Shown here: in pieces, positions 1 through 7,384 of the stretch
Layout of the letters: every line of letters begins with the position of its first letter
Numbering within the stretch: position 1 is the first letter of the stretch
Assembly: GCA_963820955.1 (NCBI GenBank)
Contig: CAWGCA010000003.1
Location: 254,378-318,377, forward strand
DNA: 64,000 nt
Source: CAWGCA01 sp963820955
GTDB lineage: Bacteria; Pseudomonadota; Gammaproteobacteria; Chromatiales; Chromatiaceae
Direction of reading: 5' to 3'
Translations under genes and position numbers: made by a program
Notes under the pieces: generated by a model
The model's input: only the letters and a program-made list of their open reading frames with translations
What the model was told of the DNA's origin: nothing
Databases searched by the model: none

Positions 1-94
1 CCAACGCCCGTCCCCGAAGCCGTGGCTTGACCTCGTGCTCAAACCACAAATCGAGCACTTCATGCAGGTAGAGATTACTGAGTACGGGTGAAAT
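1..94 (-). pseudogene. Group II intron reverse transcriptase, distal fragment
   Basis: On the minus strand this stretch translates without stops as a sequence beginning SPVLSNLYLHEVLDLW and continuing to the window edge. That is the segment that directly follows the conserved RGTPQGG motif in group II intron reverse transcriptase/maturases (the family normally reads GGVVSPLLANIYL). The matching upstream half, ending RGTPQGGVV, lies at 2322-3016, so one RT gene has been split by the recombinase element at 95-2321. The catalytic YADD box should lie just beyond the window start and cannot be checked. The assignment is firm; whether anything functional is made from it is doubtful. Confidence 0.85.
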
Positions 95-1730
95 GACTCC
101 CCGAACGCAAAAGATAACCTGTCGGTATTGCTCCGCCAGAGGGCCCCAATGGCAGTTCAGTATTCGTCACTGGGATAGAATGTTTGATCGTAATCGTATC
201 CTGGCCAACGAGGATTTCCTTGACCAGAAGCCGCAGGATCTTCTGCCGATCTGTGACGTTTAGAGCCGCTGCATTTTCGCGCAGACGAGAAAAGAATACT
301 TCCATAGTTTCCGCAACCCGCAGATAGGTATGTTGATCCACTGCGGCTGTCGCCAGGTTCTGGAGTTCGGATTGGATGGACTGCTCTCTCTTGTGAAGAG
401 CAGGCATGCGCCGGCGCAACTCTTCCAGGGATAAAAGGCTTTCCTGGTAGGCATCGAGTAGTCTTTCGATCTGCTTCTGCAACCGGTTATGTTCCTTCAC
501 CAGAACCGATTTGCGGCGCTTGTTGGGGGACGATTCTCGGAGCGCGGCCAACCGATGATCGATCTCCGTACGAATCAATGTAGGATCCTCCAGCAAAAGG
601 ATGATCTCGCGCCATACCACCTCGTCCAAATGGTCTTGTCGAATGGGGCGGTTGTCACAAACCCTGCCATTTTGATACCGGTAGTCATCAGATCCCAGAC
701 AACGATAATAGTGTAGCTTGCGCTTCGATGTTCGTGTGGAAGTGCGGTAAAAAGCGTAACCGCAGTGTTCGCATACCAGCATCCCCTGCAACAAGGTCGG
801 CTCAATCGTGCGCCGCGGGGCGTGGCGCTTATTCTTCTCCAGCTGTTCCTGCGCCATCGCAAAAATCTCTTCACTGACCAAGGGGGGTACCGGGATCCCA
901 ATCCACTCTTCCCGTGGTCGCTCTCGATTGGCACTGTTGCGCGGGGAATATCCCCCCCGCTGGCGCAAGGGACGGGTGATCTTGTGCCTCTCTACCTGCT
1001 CCGTTTTACCAAAGCAGGCCATACCCTGATAAGCCGGGTTGCGCAACATAGCCCATACCGTCGAACGACACCACCGGGATGCCCCTCTGCGGGTAGGGAC
1101 CTTTTGTTCGTTGAGCTGGCGGGCAATGGCGTTGATGCTGAGCCCCTCCTGGGTGTAGCGGCGAAAGACCGTGTGCACGATCTCTGCCTCCTGCTCCAGG
1201 ACCTGGTAGTAAGCCCCAGTGGTCTCAGTCTTGCGGATATACCGATAACCATAGGGGGCGCCGGAGAGAACATTGACCGATCCGGCTTTCGCCCAGTGCC
1301 GTTTGCCCCGGCGTGAACGTTCGGCAATCTGGGCCCGCTCGTACTCCGCAATCATTCCCTGGAACTGCAAGAGTAGCTGTTCTTCCGGGGTTTGCGCCTT
1401 GGGCGAGCGAATAAAAACGACCTCGACACCCTGACGAGCAAACTCCTCCACCAGCAATACCTGGTAGGCATACTTGCGACTCAGGCGATCCGGCGAATGG
1501 ACGAGAACGGCTTCAATCTGGCCTTCCGCAGCCAGGTCTCGTATCCGATCCAGGCCTGGCCGGACCAACACGGCACCGCTATAGCCTTCGTCTTCGAAGA
1601 TCCATTGAGAAGGCACCAGGTAATCCTGTTCCTTCGCCGCCTCTTTCAGCGCCGAGGTCTGACTCCTGATCGTCTGTTCTTCTTTCTGTCGCTCCGAAGA
1701 GACCCGGGCATAGATCGCCGCTGATTTCAT
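75..1730 (-). CDS. Large serine recombinase
   Basis: A 551-residue site-specific recombinase that would integrate, excise or invert its own element. The N-terminal resolvase domain (about 1-150) has the YARVSSERQ motif with the nucleophilic serine near residue 11 and the downstream DRLSRK arginine motif. A Recombinase domain follows (about 165-290), then a zinc-ribbon domain (CEHCGYAFYR near 318, later CLG and VCDN). A coiled coil occupies about 395-455. The length fits the large serine integrase/TndX group. The last six residues (HFTRTQ) and the stop are read from the flanking reverse-transcriptase DNA outside the terminal repeat, so the element lacks its own stop at this site. The start overlaps the preceding short ORF. 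Intact, probably active. Confidence 0.92.
   Translation of the reverse strand: MKSAAIYARVSSERQKEEQTIRSQTSALKEAAKEQDYLVPSQWIFEDEGYSGAVLVRPGLDRIRDLAAEGQIEAVLVHSPDRLSRKYAYQVLLVEEFARQGVEVVFIRSPKAQTPEEQLLLQFQGMIAEYERAQIAERSRRGKRHWAKAGSVNVLSGAPYGYRYIRKTETTGAYYQVLEQEAEIVHTVFRRYTQEGLSINAIARQLNEQKVPTRRGASRWCRSTVWAMLRNPAYQGMACFGKTEQVERHKITRPLRQRGGYSPRNSANRERPREEWIGIPVPPLVSEEIFAMAQEQLEKNKRHAPRRTIEPTLLQGMLVCEHCGYAFYRTSTRTSKRKLHYYRCLGSDDYRYQNGRVCDNRPIRQDHLDEVVWREIILLLEDPTLIRTEIDHRLAALRESSPNKRRKSVLVKEHNRLQKQIERLLDAYQESLLSLEELRRRMPALHKREQSIQSELQNLATAAVDQHTYLRVAETMEVFFSRLRENAAALNVTDRQKILRLLVKEILVGQDTITIKHSIPVTNTELPLGPSGGAIPTGYLLRSGSHFTRTQ
95..118 (+). repeat. Terminal inverted repeat, left
   Basis: These 24 bases are the exact reverse complement of 2298-2321. 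They mark the recombinase-distal end of the element. The recombinase reading frame runs through this repeat and stops 18 bases outside it. Confidence 0.9.
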
Positions 1731-1887
1731 CTGTTAACGTCCTCCCCTCCTCATTGGAGCGTTTTCCCGTGACCCGTACTTTGTCCGGAACCAAGAGTTG
1801 GTAGGCTTGGGCCAATTTGCTCCCCAACAGCCGATCAAAACAATATTCCAATTCAATCGTTTTCTGTCGTGGCTGGCGATCAGCCAC
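1579..1887 (-). CDS. Short ORF between regulator and recombinase
   Basis: A 102-residue frame whose start overlaps the end of the upstream regulator gene by 8 bases and whose 3' half overlaps the recombinase start. Its first 45 residues (MADRQPRQKTIELEYCFDRL onwards) look protein-like. The part overlapping the recombinase is low-complexity and charged. The tight overlaps would suit translational coupling regulator-ORF-recombinase. I recall similar short ORFs beside related recombinases but cannot verify this. No function is assigned; it could be only the coding remnant of a former longer gene. Confidence 0.45.
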   Translation of the reverse strand: MADRQPRQKTIELEYCFDRLLGSKLAQAYQLLVPDKVRVTGKRSNEEGRTLTDEISGDLCPGLFGATERRTDDQESDLGAERGGEGTGLPGAFSMDLRRRRL

Positions 1888-2212
1888 TTCGCCCTCCTGG
1901 GCGGTAAAGAAAGGCCTCCAGGGCTTGGGTCACCAGTTCGCTTAGTTGCTGATCGCGTTCGTGCGCTCGCTCGTGTAATGCCGCGACCAGCACGTGCGGA
2001 AGCTTTACGGTAAACGCAATCTTGTGCTCCGGTATCGGTACCGGTCGCTCGTGTTCTTGTGCCTCGCGCAAATACCGGTAGGCCTGCCGTTTTGAGATAC
2101 CCAACATTTGCACCATGGCCATAGCCGCTTCTGAAAGATCTTTGCTCTTGATCAGAAGCTTCCGGGCCATATTGATGCGTTCGGCTTTCACGGCATTGGA
2201 AGATCGCCCCAT
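1880..2212 (-). CDS. Small HTH/RHH-type DNA-binding protein
   Basis: A 110-residue protein. The region around residues 20-50 (KSKDLSEAAMAMVQMLGISK...RQAYRYLREAQ) has the spacing of a helix-turn-helix. The C-terminal half (IAFTVKLPHVLVAALHERAH..QQLSELVTQALEAFL) resembles a ribbon-helix-helix segment. It is first in the element, upstream of the recombinase, and probably regulates it. An inverted repeat with its likely promoter lies directly upstream (2213-2247), a natural operator. The start ATG is at 2212-2210 with almost no 5' leader after the promoter. Family name unknown. Confidence 0.65.
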   Translation of the reverse strand: MGRSSNAVKAERINMARKLLIKSKDLSEAAMAMVQMLGISKRQAYRYLREAQEHERPVPIPEHKIAFTVKLPHVLVAALHERAHERDQQLSELVTQALEAFLYRPGGRSG

Positions 2213-2250
2213 ATGTCATATATATATAACTCATTATGACATTATTTCAA
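2213..2250 (-). promoter_or_regulatory. Promoter and operator-like inverted repeat of the recombinase element
   Basis: On the minus strand TTGAAA and TATATA are spaced 17-18 bases apart immediately before the regulator gene. ATGTCATA (2213-2220) and TATGACAT (2235-2242) form an 8-bp inverted repeat overlapping the -10 region, which suits autorepression by the small DNA-binding protein. Inference from motifs only. Confidence 0.5.
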
Positions 2251-2297
2251 GGTTTCTTTTTGCGCGTTCTATACGCTACAACACGGCTAAAGTCGAA

Positions 2298-2321
2298 GTT
2301 ATCTTTTGCGTTCGGGGAGTC
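2298..2321 (-). repeat. Terminal inverted repeat, right
   Basis: Exact 24-bp inverted copy of 95-118. It lies immediately next to the RT codons for RGTPQGGVV, so the element end is defined on this side to within one or two bases. Confidence 0.9.
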
Positions 2322-3016
2322 ACCACCCCGCCCTGAGGAGTCCCCCGGTCTGGGTGACTCACCTCGCCGGATTCCATGACCCCAGCGTTCAACCACTTTC
2401 CAATCGCGCGTCGAATCACTCCGTCGCGCACCCGTCGGTCCAGAAAGCTCCGAAGGTGGCCCCAGTCAACGTTATCAAAGAAACTCTGGATGTCGAGGTC
2501 GATGATCCAGCCACCGCCCATCGCCATCAGCCCCCGCCACAGCGCATCCAGCGCCTGGTGGGCACTCCGCCCTGGTCGGAACCCATATGAGCAGTCCAGA
2601 AAGTCCTGCTCGTAAACCGGTTCCAGCACCATCAGTACCGCACGCTGGAGTACCTTGTCCTCCAGCGTCGGAATACCGATCGGGCGCGTCTTGTTCGCCT
2701 TGCCCGGCTTCGGGATGTGCACCCGACGTACCGCCGGCGCCCGATACCGACCGGATTTGAACCGTTCGAGCAGGCTCCACAGGTTCGCCTCCAGGTCGGC
2801 CTCGTACTGCTCCGCCGTCACGCCGTCTATCCCCACCGCACCATCCTTGCGCGTTCGCCGGTACGCTTCATGCAGCCACACCGCATCAATGTGATGCGCC
2901 AATGTCGTCAACACCAACTTCGGTTCGATCTGAGCCAGTCTCGCTAGCTTCTCTTGTCGTGTTGAGATGATCTCTTGGCCCAATGTCCTCATCATCTGTC
3001 CCTCAAGAAGCCCCAT
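2322..3016 (-). pseudogene. ltrA-like: Group II intron reverse transcriptase, N-terminal part, interrupted
   Basis: Reverse transcriptase/maturase encoded by a group II intron, normally reverse-transcribing and splicing its own intron. RT blocks are visible in order: DGVTAEQYEADL, IPKPGKANKTRPIGIPTLEDK, GFRPGRSAHQAL, the aspartate motif WIIDLDIQSFFDNVDW, and RGTPQGGVV. The frame then enters the recombinase element and ends. The missing continuation is at 1-94. I chose the start at 3016 because upstream residues (open to 3307) are Arg/Pro-rich and not RT-like. Intron RNA sequence lies upstream on the same strand. Confidence 0.88.
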
Positions 3017-3583
3017 AATCCGATCCACCGCTTCCCTCCATCGGGTCCCCTGGGGCAGGTTCCCCGACTTCCGCAGTACTATCAGTGGACTCCGACCTCT
3101 CGCCTTCCGTCCCGCCTCGCTTCGTTGCCTTCGCTTGGTGCTACCACCCGTTGCCCCGTTTCGCTCCCCGGGATGGAGCAACCCCCGGGGCCTGGACCGC
3201 TTATACCGCGGCGCCCGCACCGCCTGCTGAGGTGGAGAAAACGAGATCTCCCAGGTTCCTGGGCGACCCTTGCCTGCATGCCCCGCTCTTCGACCCCGGC
3301 GGACCACCTACCCCAGGCCAGTTCAGGGTAAGCCATGTTGCCTTCCGCTGAGTTAACGACGTCGGCTCCGCACCTTTATCACTTTCGAGGCTCTATCACG
3401 CGGCCTACAGGCACCCTGTGTACGCTTCGCAGCCGGAATCACCCCCGGACCACGCAACACTCGGTTCCGGCTGGTGGCCAACCTTTGCCGGGTCAGGACT
3501 TGCACCTGCTGGATCGCATAGAGAGTTTCTGTCATGTCTATCCGTTTACATGAATTCGTCGGGTAGAGCACTGGCGCGCGCAC
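3017..3583 (-). ncRNA. Group II intron 5' region (domain I onward) of the RT intron
   Basis: Non-coding DNA between the RT gene and a GTGCGCGCGCC sequence at 3583 on the minus strand, which matches the GUGCG 5' end of group II introns. A GTGCAAGTCCTG segment (about 3492-3505, minus strand) resembles the domain I GUGAAAGUCC stretch of such introns. The 3' part of this intron (domains V/VI) would lie beyond the window start, past the RT gene. Boundaries are approximate; covariance-model confirmation is lacking. Confidence 0.55.
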
Positions 3584-4604
3584 CGGTAGGTGGAGGGTTA
3601 CCAGCCTCGCCCTTTCGGTAGCGAGATGGGTTCACAGTTCCACCATAGGCCACGTTTCCAGCCGCCCTCCCTAAAATTCCGTACGTTGGGTTTTCCCCAG
3701 TACGGCTTCAAGCACCAGGCACCTCACAGTTCGGCATGGAGCCTTCCCGACCGGGTCAACCGGTTAAACCCTACCCAGGTATTCCCGGACAATACGGTCG
3801 GTTTACTCCAACCTTCAGGGCCACCTACGCCGCAAATTTAATCCGTCTCAAGGTACGGAAATCCGACTTCGGCGGACCCACCTGGGCCCAGGGGTCCTCG
3901 CTCCGCTCGGGTTTTGTTGTCCCGAACATCATCGCTTAACGACCCCATCCGCCAATCTGACCACCTCCGGCCCATTTCCCGGTGCTGCCGGTTATAGGGA
4001 CGGGCTTTGGCATTCAAGGGTAATCCTGCCCGGTCGTCAGATCTTCCGGACTTTCACTGCTGCACTCTCCAGAATTGCCGCCCTCAGCGTCTGCCGGGAG
4101 ACCCAGTACGTGCGTACCCCAGTTCTTCCACACTGGCACTGGCCATCAGATAAAGGAGGAAAGTCTTTGGCGTCTCCAAATATCCTGCAAATCAGATCCA
4201 CGCAGGAGCTTGATTTCGGCAGCTAGTCAGTTCGCTCTCGCTACGGCCCTCCTGGTTGCTCGCCCCCTGGTCTGATCAGAACCGAAAGGCACTATGTCCT
4301 CCCAGCCCCACCTAGGCTTTTACTTCCGGGCTTCCAGTTCAACGAGTTACCTCGCAGACTGCCGGATATGACTACGGCGCCATACTGGGAATTGCGCCGG
4401 CAGGACTTTCACCTGCAAGTACAGCAGCTAGTCTCGCTGCGCCCCCCTCACCAAGCTTTGCCTGGCGCAATAACTTATTGATAACTTTTAGATGGATTCC
4501 GTCCTTAGGTTCGTAAACCGTGCGTCCCTGCACCACACGGGCACTTAGAATTTTTCGAGGAGCCCTTACTTTCGTGATCGCAAGGGATCCGGCAGTTTCT
4601 CTAA
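3584..4604 (-). ncRNA. ORF-less group II intron remnant with domain V
   Basis: About 1 kb without a credible gene. On the minus strand, 3675-3709 reads as a domain V hairpin: a GCCGTAC/GTACGG stem, a GAAAA loop and the typical following AGGGAGGG. Upstream on the same strand are two GTGAAAGTCC segments (near 4041 and 4400) like domain I, and a possible 5' end near 4550. Two GTGAAAGTCC copies suggest either two nested intron pieces or internal duplication. The RT-carrying intron starts just downstream at 3583, so this one was probably invaded or tandemly neighboured by it. Confidence 0.5.
3675..3709 (-). ncRNA. Group II intron domain V hairpin
   Basis: Minus-strand GAAGCCGTACTGGGGAAAAC continuing into CCAACGTACGGAATTTTAGG. 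The two arms pair as GCCGTAC with GTACGG and GGG with CCC, with the usual bulge. Domain V is the most conserved intron part, so this is the strongest single piece of evidence for an intron here. Confidence 0.65.
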
Positions 4605-5525
4605 ACGGAGTCCAAAACGCCCGAATATATCGATGATTCAGAGTTTCAGCCCATCAACCGGGGATACAACTCCGCATTCCGTCCGAGCCGGTTGAGCCTC
4701 GGGTTAGTGGTGCCGCTGGAGACCTATGCAACGGATCCAGTGCCATCCATGACCCGTCATGTGGATCGTGTTCAACTGGCCGAAGAACTGGGATTTTCGG
4801 CAATCTGGTTACGGGACGTGCCGTTCAACGTACCGTCATTTGGGGATGCAGGGCAGATTTTCGACCCCTTTGTCTACCTTGGCCTGTTGGCCGCCCGGAC
4901 TGAGCGGATCGCACTTGGCGTCGCCAGCATTGTTCTACCACTGCGTCATCCCGCGCATGTTGCCAAGGCTGCGGCCAGCATCGACGTGCTATCAGGTGGG
5001 CGACTCATCCTGGGTGTCGCCTCGGGCGACCGACCAGAGGAGTATCCGGCACTCAACCTCCCCTTTGCCGAGCGTGGCGCCCGTTTTCGCGCAAGCTTTG
5101 ACTATATCAGGCGCATGCAGGAGGACTCACCGGTATTCGAGAATACTTATGGCAGCCCCTATGGCGGTATGGACATGCTGCCCAAACCGGCGTCCGGAAA
5201 ACTGCCGTTGCTTATTACGGGGGGCAGCCAGCAAGACCCTGATTGGATCGCGCAGAACGGGGAGGGCTGGATAACCTATCCACGCAATATTGCCGCGCAG
5301 GCAAAAATTATTGGCGATTGGCGGGCGCGAGTTAAGGCTGGGGGCGGCCCCGCCAAACCTGCAGTGCAGTCGCTTTATGTCGATCTGGCTGACGACCCGG
5401 AGACTCCGCCGCAACCAATCCATTTGGGATTTCGGTTGGGAGCGCAACATCTTCAGGCCTATCTGAAATCGCTGGAAGAGATCGGCGTAAACCATGTTGC
5501 GCTGAACCTGCGCTTTAACCGCAAC
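4605..5525 (+). pseudogene. LLM-class flavin-dependent oxidoreductase, truncated at both ends
   Basis: Luciferase-like monooxygenase of the TIGR03571 type (flavin-dependent, substrate unknown). In-frame coding resemblance starts before any start codon: FQPINRGYNSAFRPSRLSLG precedes the first possible start, TTG at 4692, and the frame is open only from 4605. The 5' end has therefore been lost next to the intron remnant. The body is typical (GFSAIWLRDVPFNVPSFGDAGQ, GVASIVLPLRHPAHVAKAAAS, GRLILGVASGDRPEEY). The C-terminus follows the family to NHVALNLRFNR and is then replaced by the left end of an IS4-type IS (5526 on), losing about 30 residues. Not expected to work. Confidence 0.8.
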
Positions 5526-6376
5526 GGCACTTACTTAAGCGATCGTAGAACAACTGAATTGCAGTAACCATCTGAAACTAATGAAGAAGGCTGACCTGGA
5601 TTGATAGAATGTTTGTCGCCAAACACACGTTCCATCTAGTCCGAGGTCAGCCATGAACAAGCGTAATACCGGTTCAGGATTTCAGCAACATCGAGAAAAT
5701 ATCCGTGAGGGCCTTCGCCGTCAGCGTACGGTGGATTTTTTCAACGTACTCACAGGACCGTTGCTATTAGAATTAACCGAGGCGCATCTACCGGAACATC
5801 GGGAACGACTCTATCCGCCAACGGTCACCTTGTCGATGTTCATCAAGCAGGTGCTAGAGGCCGATGGCTCTTGCCAAAAGGCGGTCAATGGGTGGGCAGC
5901 GCAACGCGCAGCGGAAGGATTGATTCCATGTAGCGTGCGCACGGGGGCTTACTGTAAAGCACGCCAGCGGTTACCTGCTGAGATGGTGATGGCAATGACG
6001 CGTGAGACAGGTAAGTTATTGTGTGCTCAGGCTGATTCTGGCTGGCGCTGGTGTGGTCGTACGGTGAAACTGATCGATGGTACGGGCATATCAATGCCGG
6101 ATACGCCGGCCAACCAAGAGCACTATCCACAGCCGAGTAACCAAGTGCCTGGGGTTGGTTTCCCGTTGGCTCGGCTGGTTGGAGTGGTTTGTTTATCGAC
6201 CGGCGCAGTAGTCGATGCAGCGATCGGACCTTTTCAAGGTAAGGGGCACAGCGAGCATGGATTGCTGCGGGAAATACAAACTGCTTTATGTGCGGGCGAT
6301 GTGTTGTTGGCCGATGCATTGTACTGCAGCTACTGGCTCATCGCATCGCTGCAAGCAGAGGGAATTGATGAGACAA
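5524..6376 (+). mobile_element. IS4-type insertion sequence, right half missing
   Basis: The left end GGCACTTACTTAAGC (5526-5540) matches the ends of the complete IS at 44484-45992. The leader before the transposase start is also similar (GGCTGA, CGCCAAAC, CAGCC blocks). Homology to the complete copy stops around 6370-6376 and the intact SDR gene starts at 6381. A deletion has removed the right half together with the rest of the interrupted oxidoreductase. Confidence 0.75.
5653..6376 (+). pseudogene. IS4-family transposase, C-terminally truncated
   Basis: Encodes the N-terminal ~240 residues of a DDE transposase closely related in layout to the one at 44596-45984 (shared LLTGP, LPEHRERL-PPT-TLSMF, SVRTGAYCKARQRLP, LIDGTGISMPDTPANQEHYPQPS, GHSEHGLLR). 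The first two catalytic aspartate regions are present, the later DDE glutamate part is not. The frame runs on out of family into the SDR gene and stops at 6429. Inactive. Confidence 0.85.
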
Positions 6377-6380
6377 AATC

Positions 6381-7193
6381 ATGCAGAAAATCATTCTTAT
6401 TACCGGCTCGACCGATGGCATCGGGTTAGAAACGGCCAGGATGCTGGTCTCGCAGGGCCACCATATTCTGCTGCACGGACGTAATCCGGAAAAACTGAAG
6501 GACGTGGAAAGAACGCTCTCCGGGCTACCGAATGGAGGGCGCGTTGAAAGCTACGTGTCTGATTTATCGCGGATGTCCGATGTAGAAGCACTCGCGAAGG
6601 AAGTGGCTGAGCGGCACACGCAACTTGATGTGCTGATCAACAATGCCGGTATCTTCCGCACACCCGAGCCCATCACGCAAGACGGGCTTGATGTGCGCTT
6701 TGCGGTCAATACCATTGCCCCCTATCTGCTGACGCAACGACTTTTACCACTGATTGGAGCATCCGGGCGGGTAATCAACCTGTCTTCCGCCGCCCAGTCG
6801 ACCGTCGATCCGGAAGCGCTGGCTGGACGGATCAGGCTGTCCGACGACTTCACCGCCTATGCGCAAAGCAAACTGGCGCTTACAATGTGGTCTCGCAATA
6901 TGGCACTTTCACTCAAAGATGAGGGCCCGGCCATCATTGCGGTTAATCCTGGGTCGATGCTCGGCACCAAGATGGTGAAACAGGGCTTTAGTGTGGCAGG
7001 CGGCGATATCCGCATCGGTGCGGAAATACTTATTCGTGCGGCACTGTCAAATGAATTTGAAACTTCTTCAGGCCAATATTTCGACAACGATTCAGGCCAG
7101 TTTGCCTCGCCTCATCCCGATGCACTGAATCCACAAAAATGTGAAGAGATTGTGCGCGTTATTGAGAAAGTTTTGGCTGAAACAACACAATAA
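6381..7193 (+). CDS. Short-chain dehydrogenase/reductase
   Basis: An NAD(P)-dependent oxidoreductase of 270 residues. It has the Rossmann motif TGSTDGIG at residues 8-15, NNAG near 88, an active-site serine in NLSSAAQ, and the YAQSK catalytic motif. It resembles WW-domain-oxidoreductase/retinol-dehydrogenase-like SDRs; the substrate is unknown. The same family occurs at 50802-53253, where it is interrupted by a mobile element. The gene is complete although it begins directly at the breakpoint of the IS4 fragment, so its own promoter may be lost and transcription may come from the IS side. A 138-bp repeat begins one base after its stop codon. Confidence 0.9.
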   Translation: MQKIILITGSTDGIGLETARMLVSQGHHILLHGRNPEKLKDVERTLSGLPNGGRVESYVSDLSRMSDVEALAKEVAERHTQLDVLINNAGIFRTPEPITQDGLDVRFAVNTIAPYLLTQRLLPLIGASGRVINLSSAAQSTVDPEALAGRIRLSDDFTAYAQSKLALTMWSRNMALSLKDEGPAIIAVNPGSMLGTKMVKQGFSVAGGDIRIGAEILIRAALSNEFETSSGQYFDNDSGQFASPHPDALNPQKCEEIVRVIEKVLAETTQ

Positions 7194-7194
7194 G

Positions 7195-7334
7195 AATCAG
7201 GGGACAGTATACCTATTTATACTTAAGGTAGTCGTGATAAATCCCCCAAGCTTCCCCCAGTTTTCTTGATGCTAGAATCGGTCTGGTCAGTGACTAAACA
7301 ACCGCAGGGAATAGGTATACTGTCCCCCGAATTC
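7195..7334. repeat. Palindrome-ended dispersed repeat, copy 1
   Basis: One of four full copies (also 9901, 27214, 29081). The ends are an 18-bp inverted repeat (GGGGACAGTATACCTATT and its complement) around ~100 bp of conserved interior. A non-autonomous REPIN/MITE-type unit; terminal sequences of this kind are known for REP elements served by RAYT transposases. No RAYT gene is visible in the window. Confidence 0.85.
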
Positions 7335-7384
7335 CACATGATAGTGGCCAATATCAGATAAAAAGTTTTGTAGAGGATTAGATC

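Larger units (their letters stand above)
95..2321 (-). mobile_element. Serine-recombinase element with 24-bp terminal inverted repeats
   Basis: The element is bounded by identical 24-bp sequences in opposite orientation (95-118 and 2298-2321; ends start GACTCCCCGAACGC). On the minus strand it carries a small DNA-binding-type protein, a short overlapping ORF and a large serine recombinase. Its outer edges abut the two halves of a group II intron RT gene, which defines both ends and shows that it inserted into coding DNA. Perfect terminal inverted repeats are not usual for elements moved by large serine recombinases, which normally leave short-core attL/attR junctions. The exact core cannot be fixed without an empty site. 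Confidence 0.8.

Noticed and set aside
1734..2234. 166-residue minus-strand frame overlapping the recombinase-element regulator
   Set aside because: Overlaps the regulator and short ORF in another frame and has shadow-like composition (rich in R, S, G, T).
3310..4600. Ribosomal RNA genes
   Set aside because: The structured, stop-rich 1.3 kb does not match conserved 16S or 23S motifs; group II intron features explain it better.
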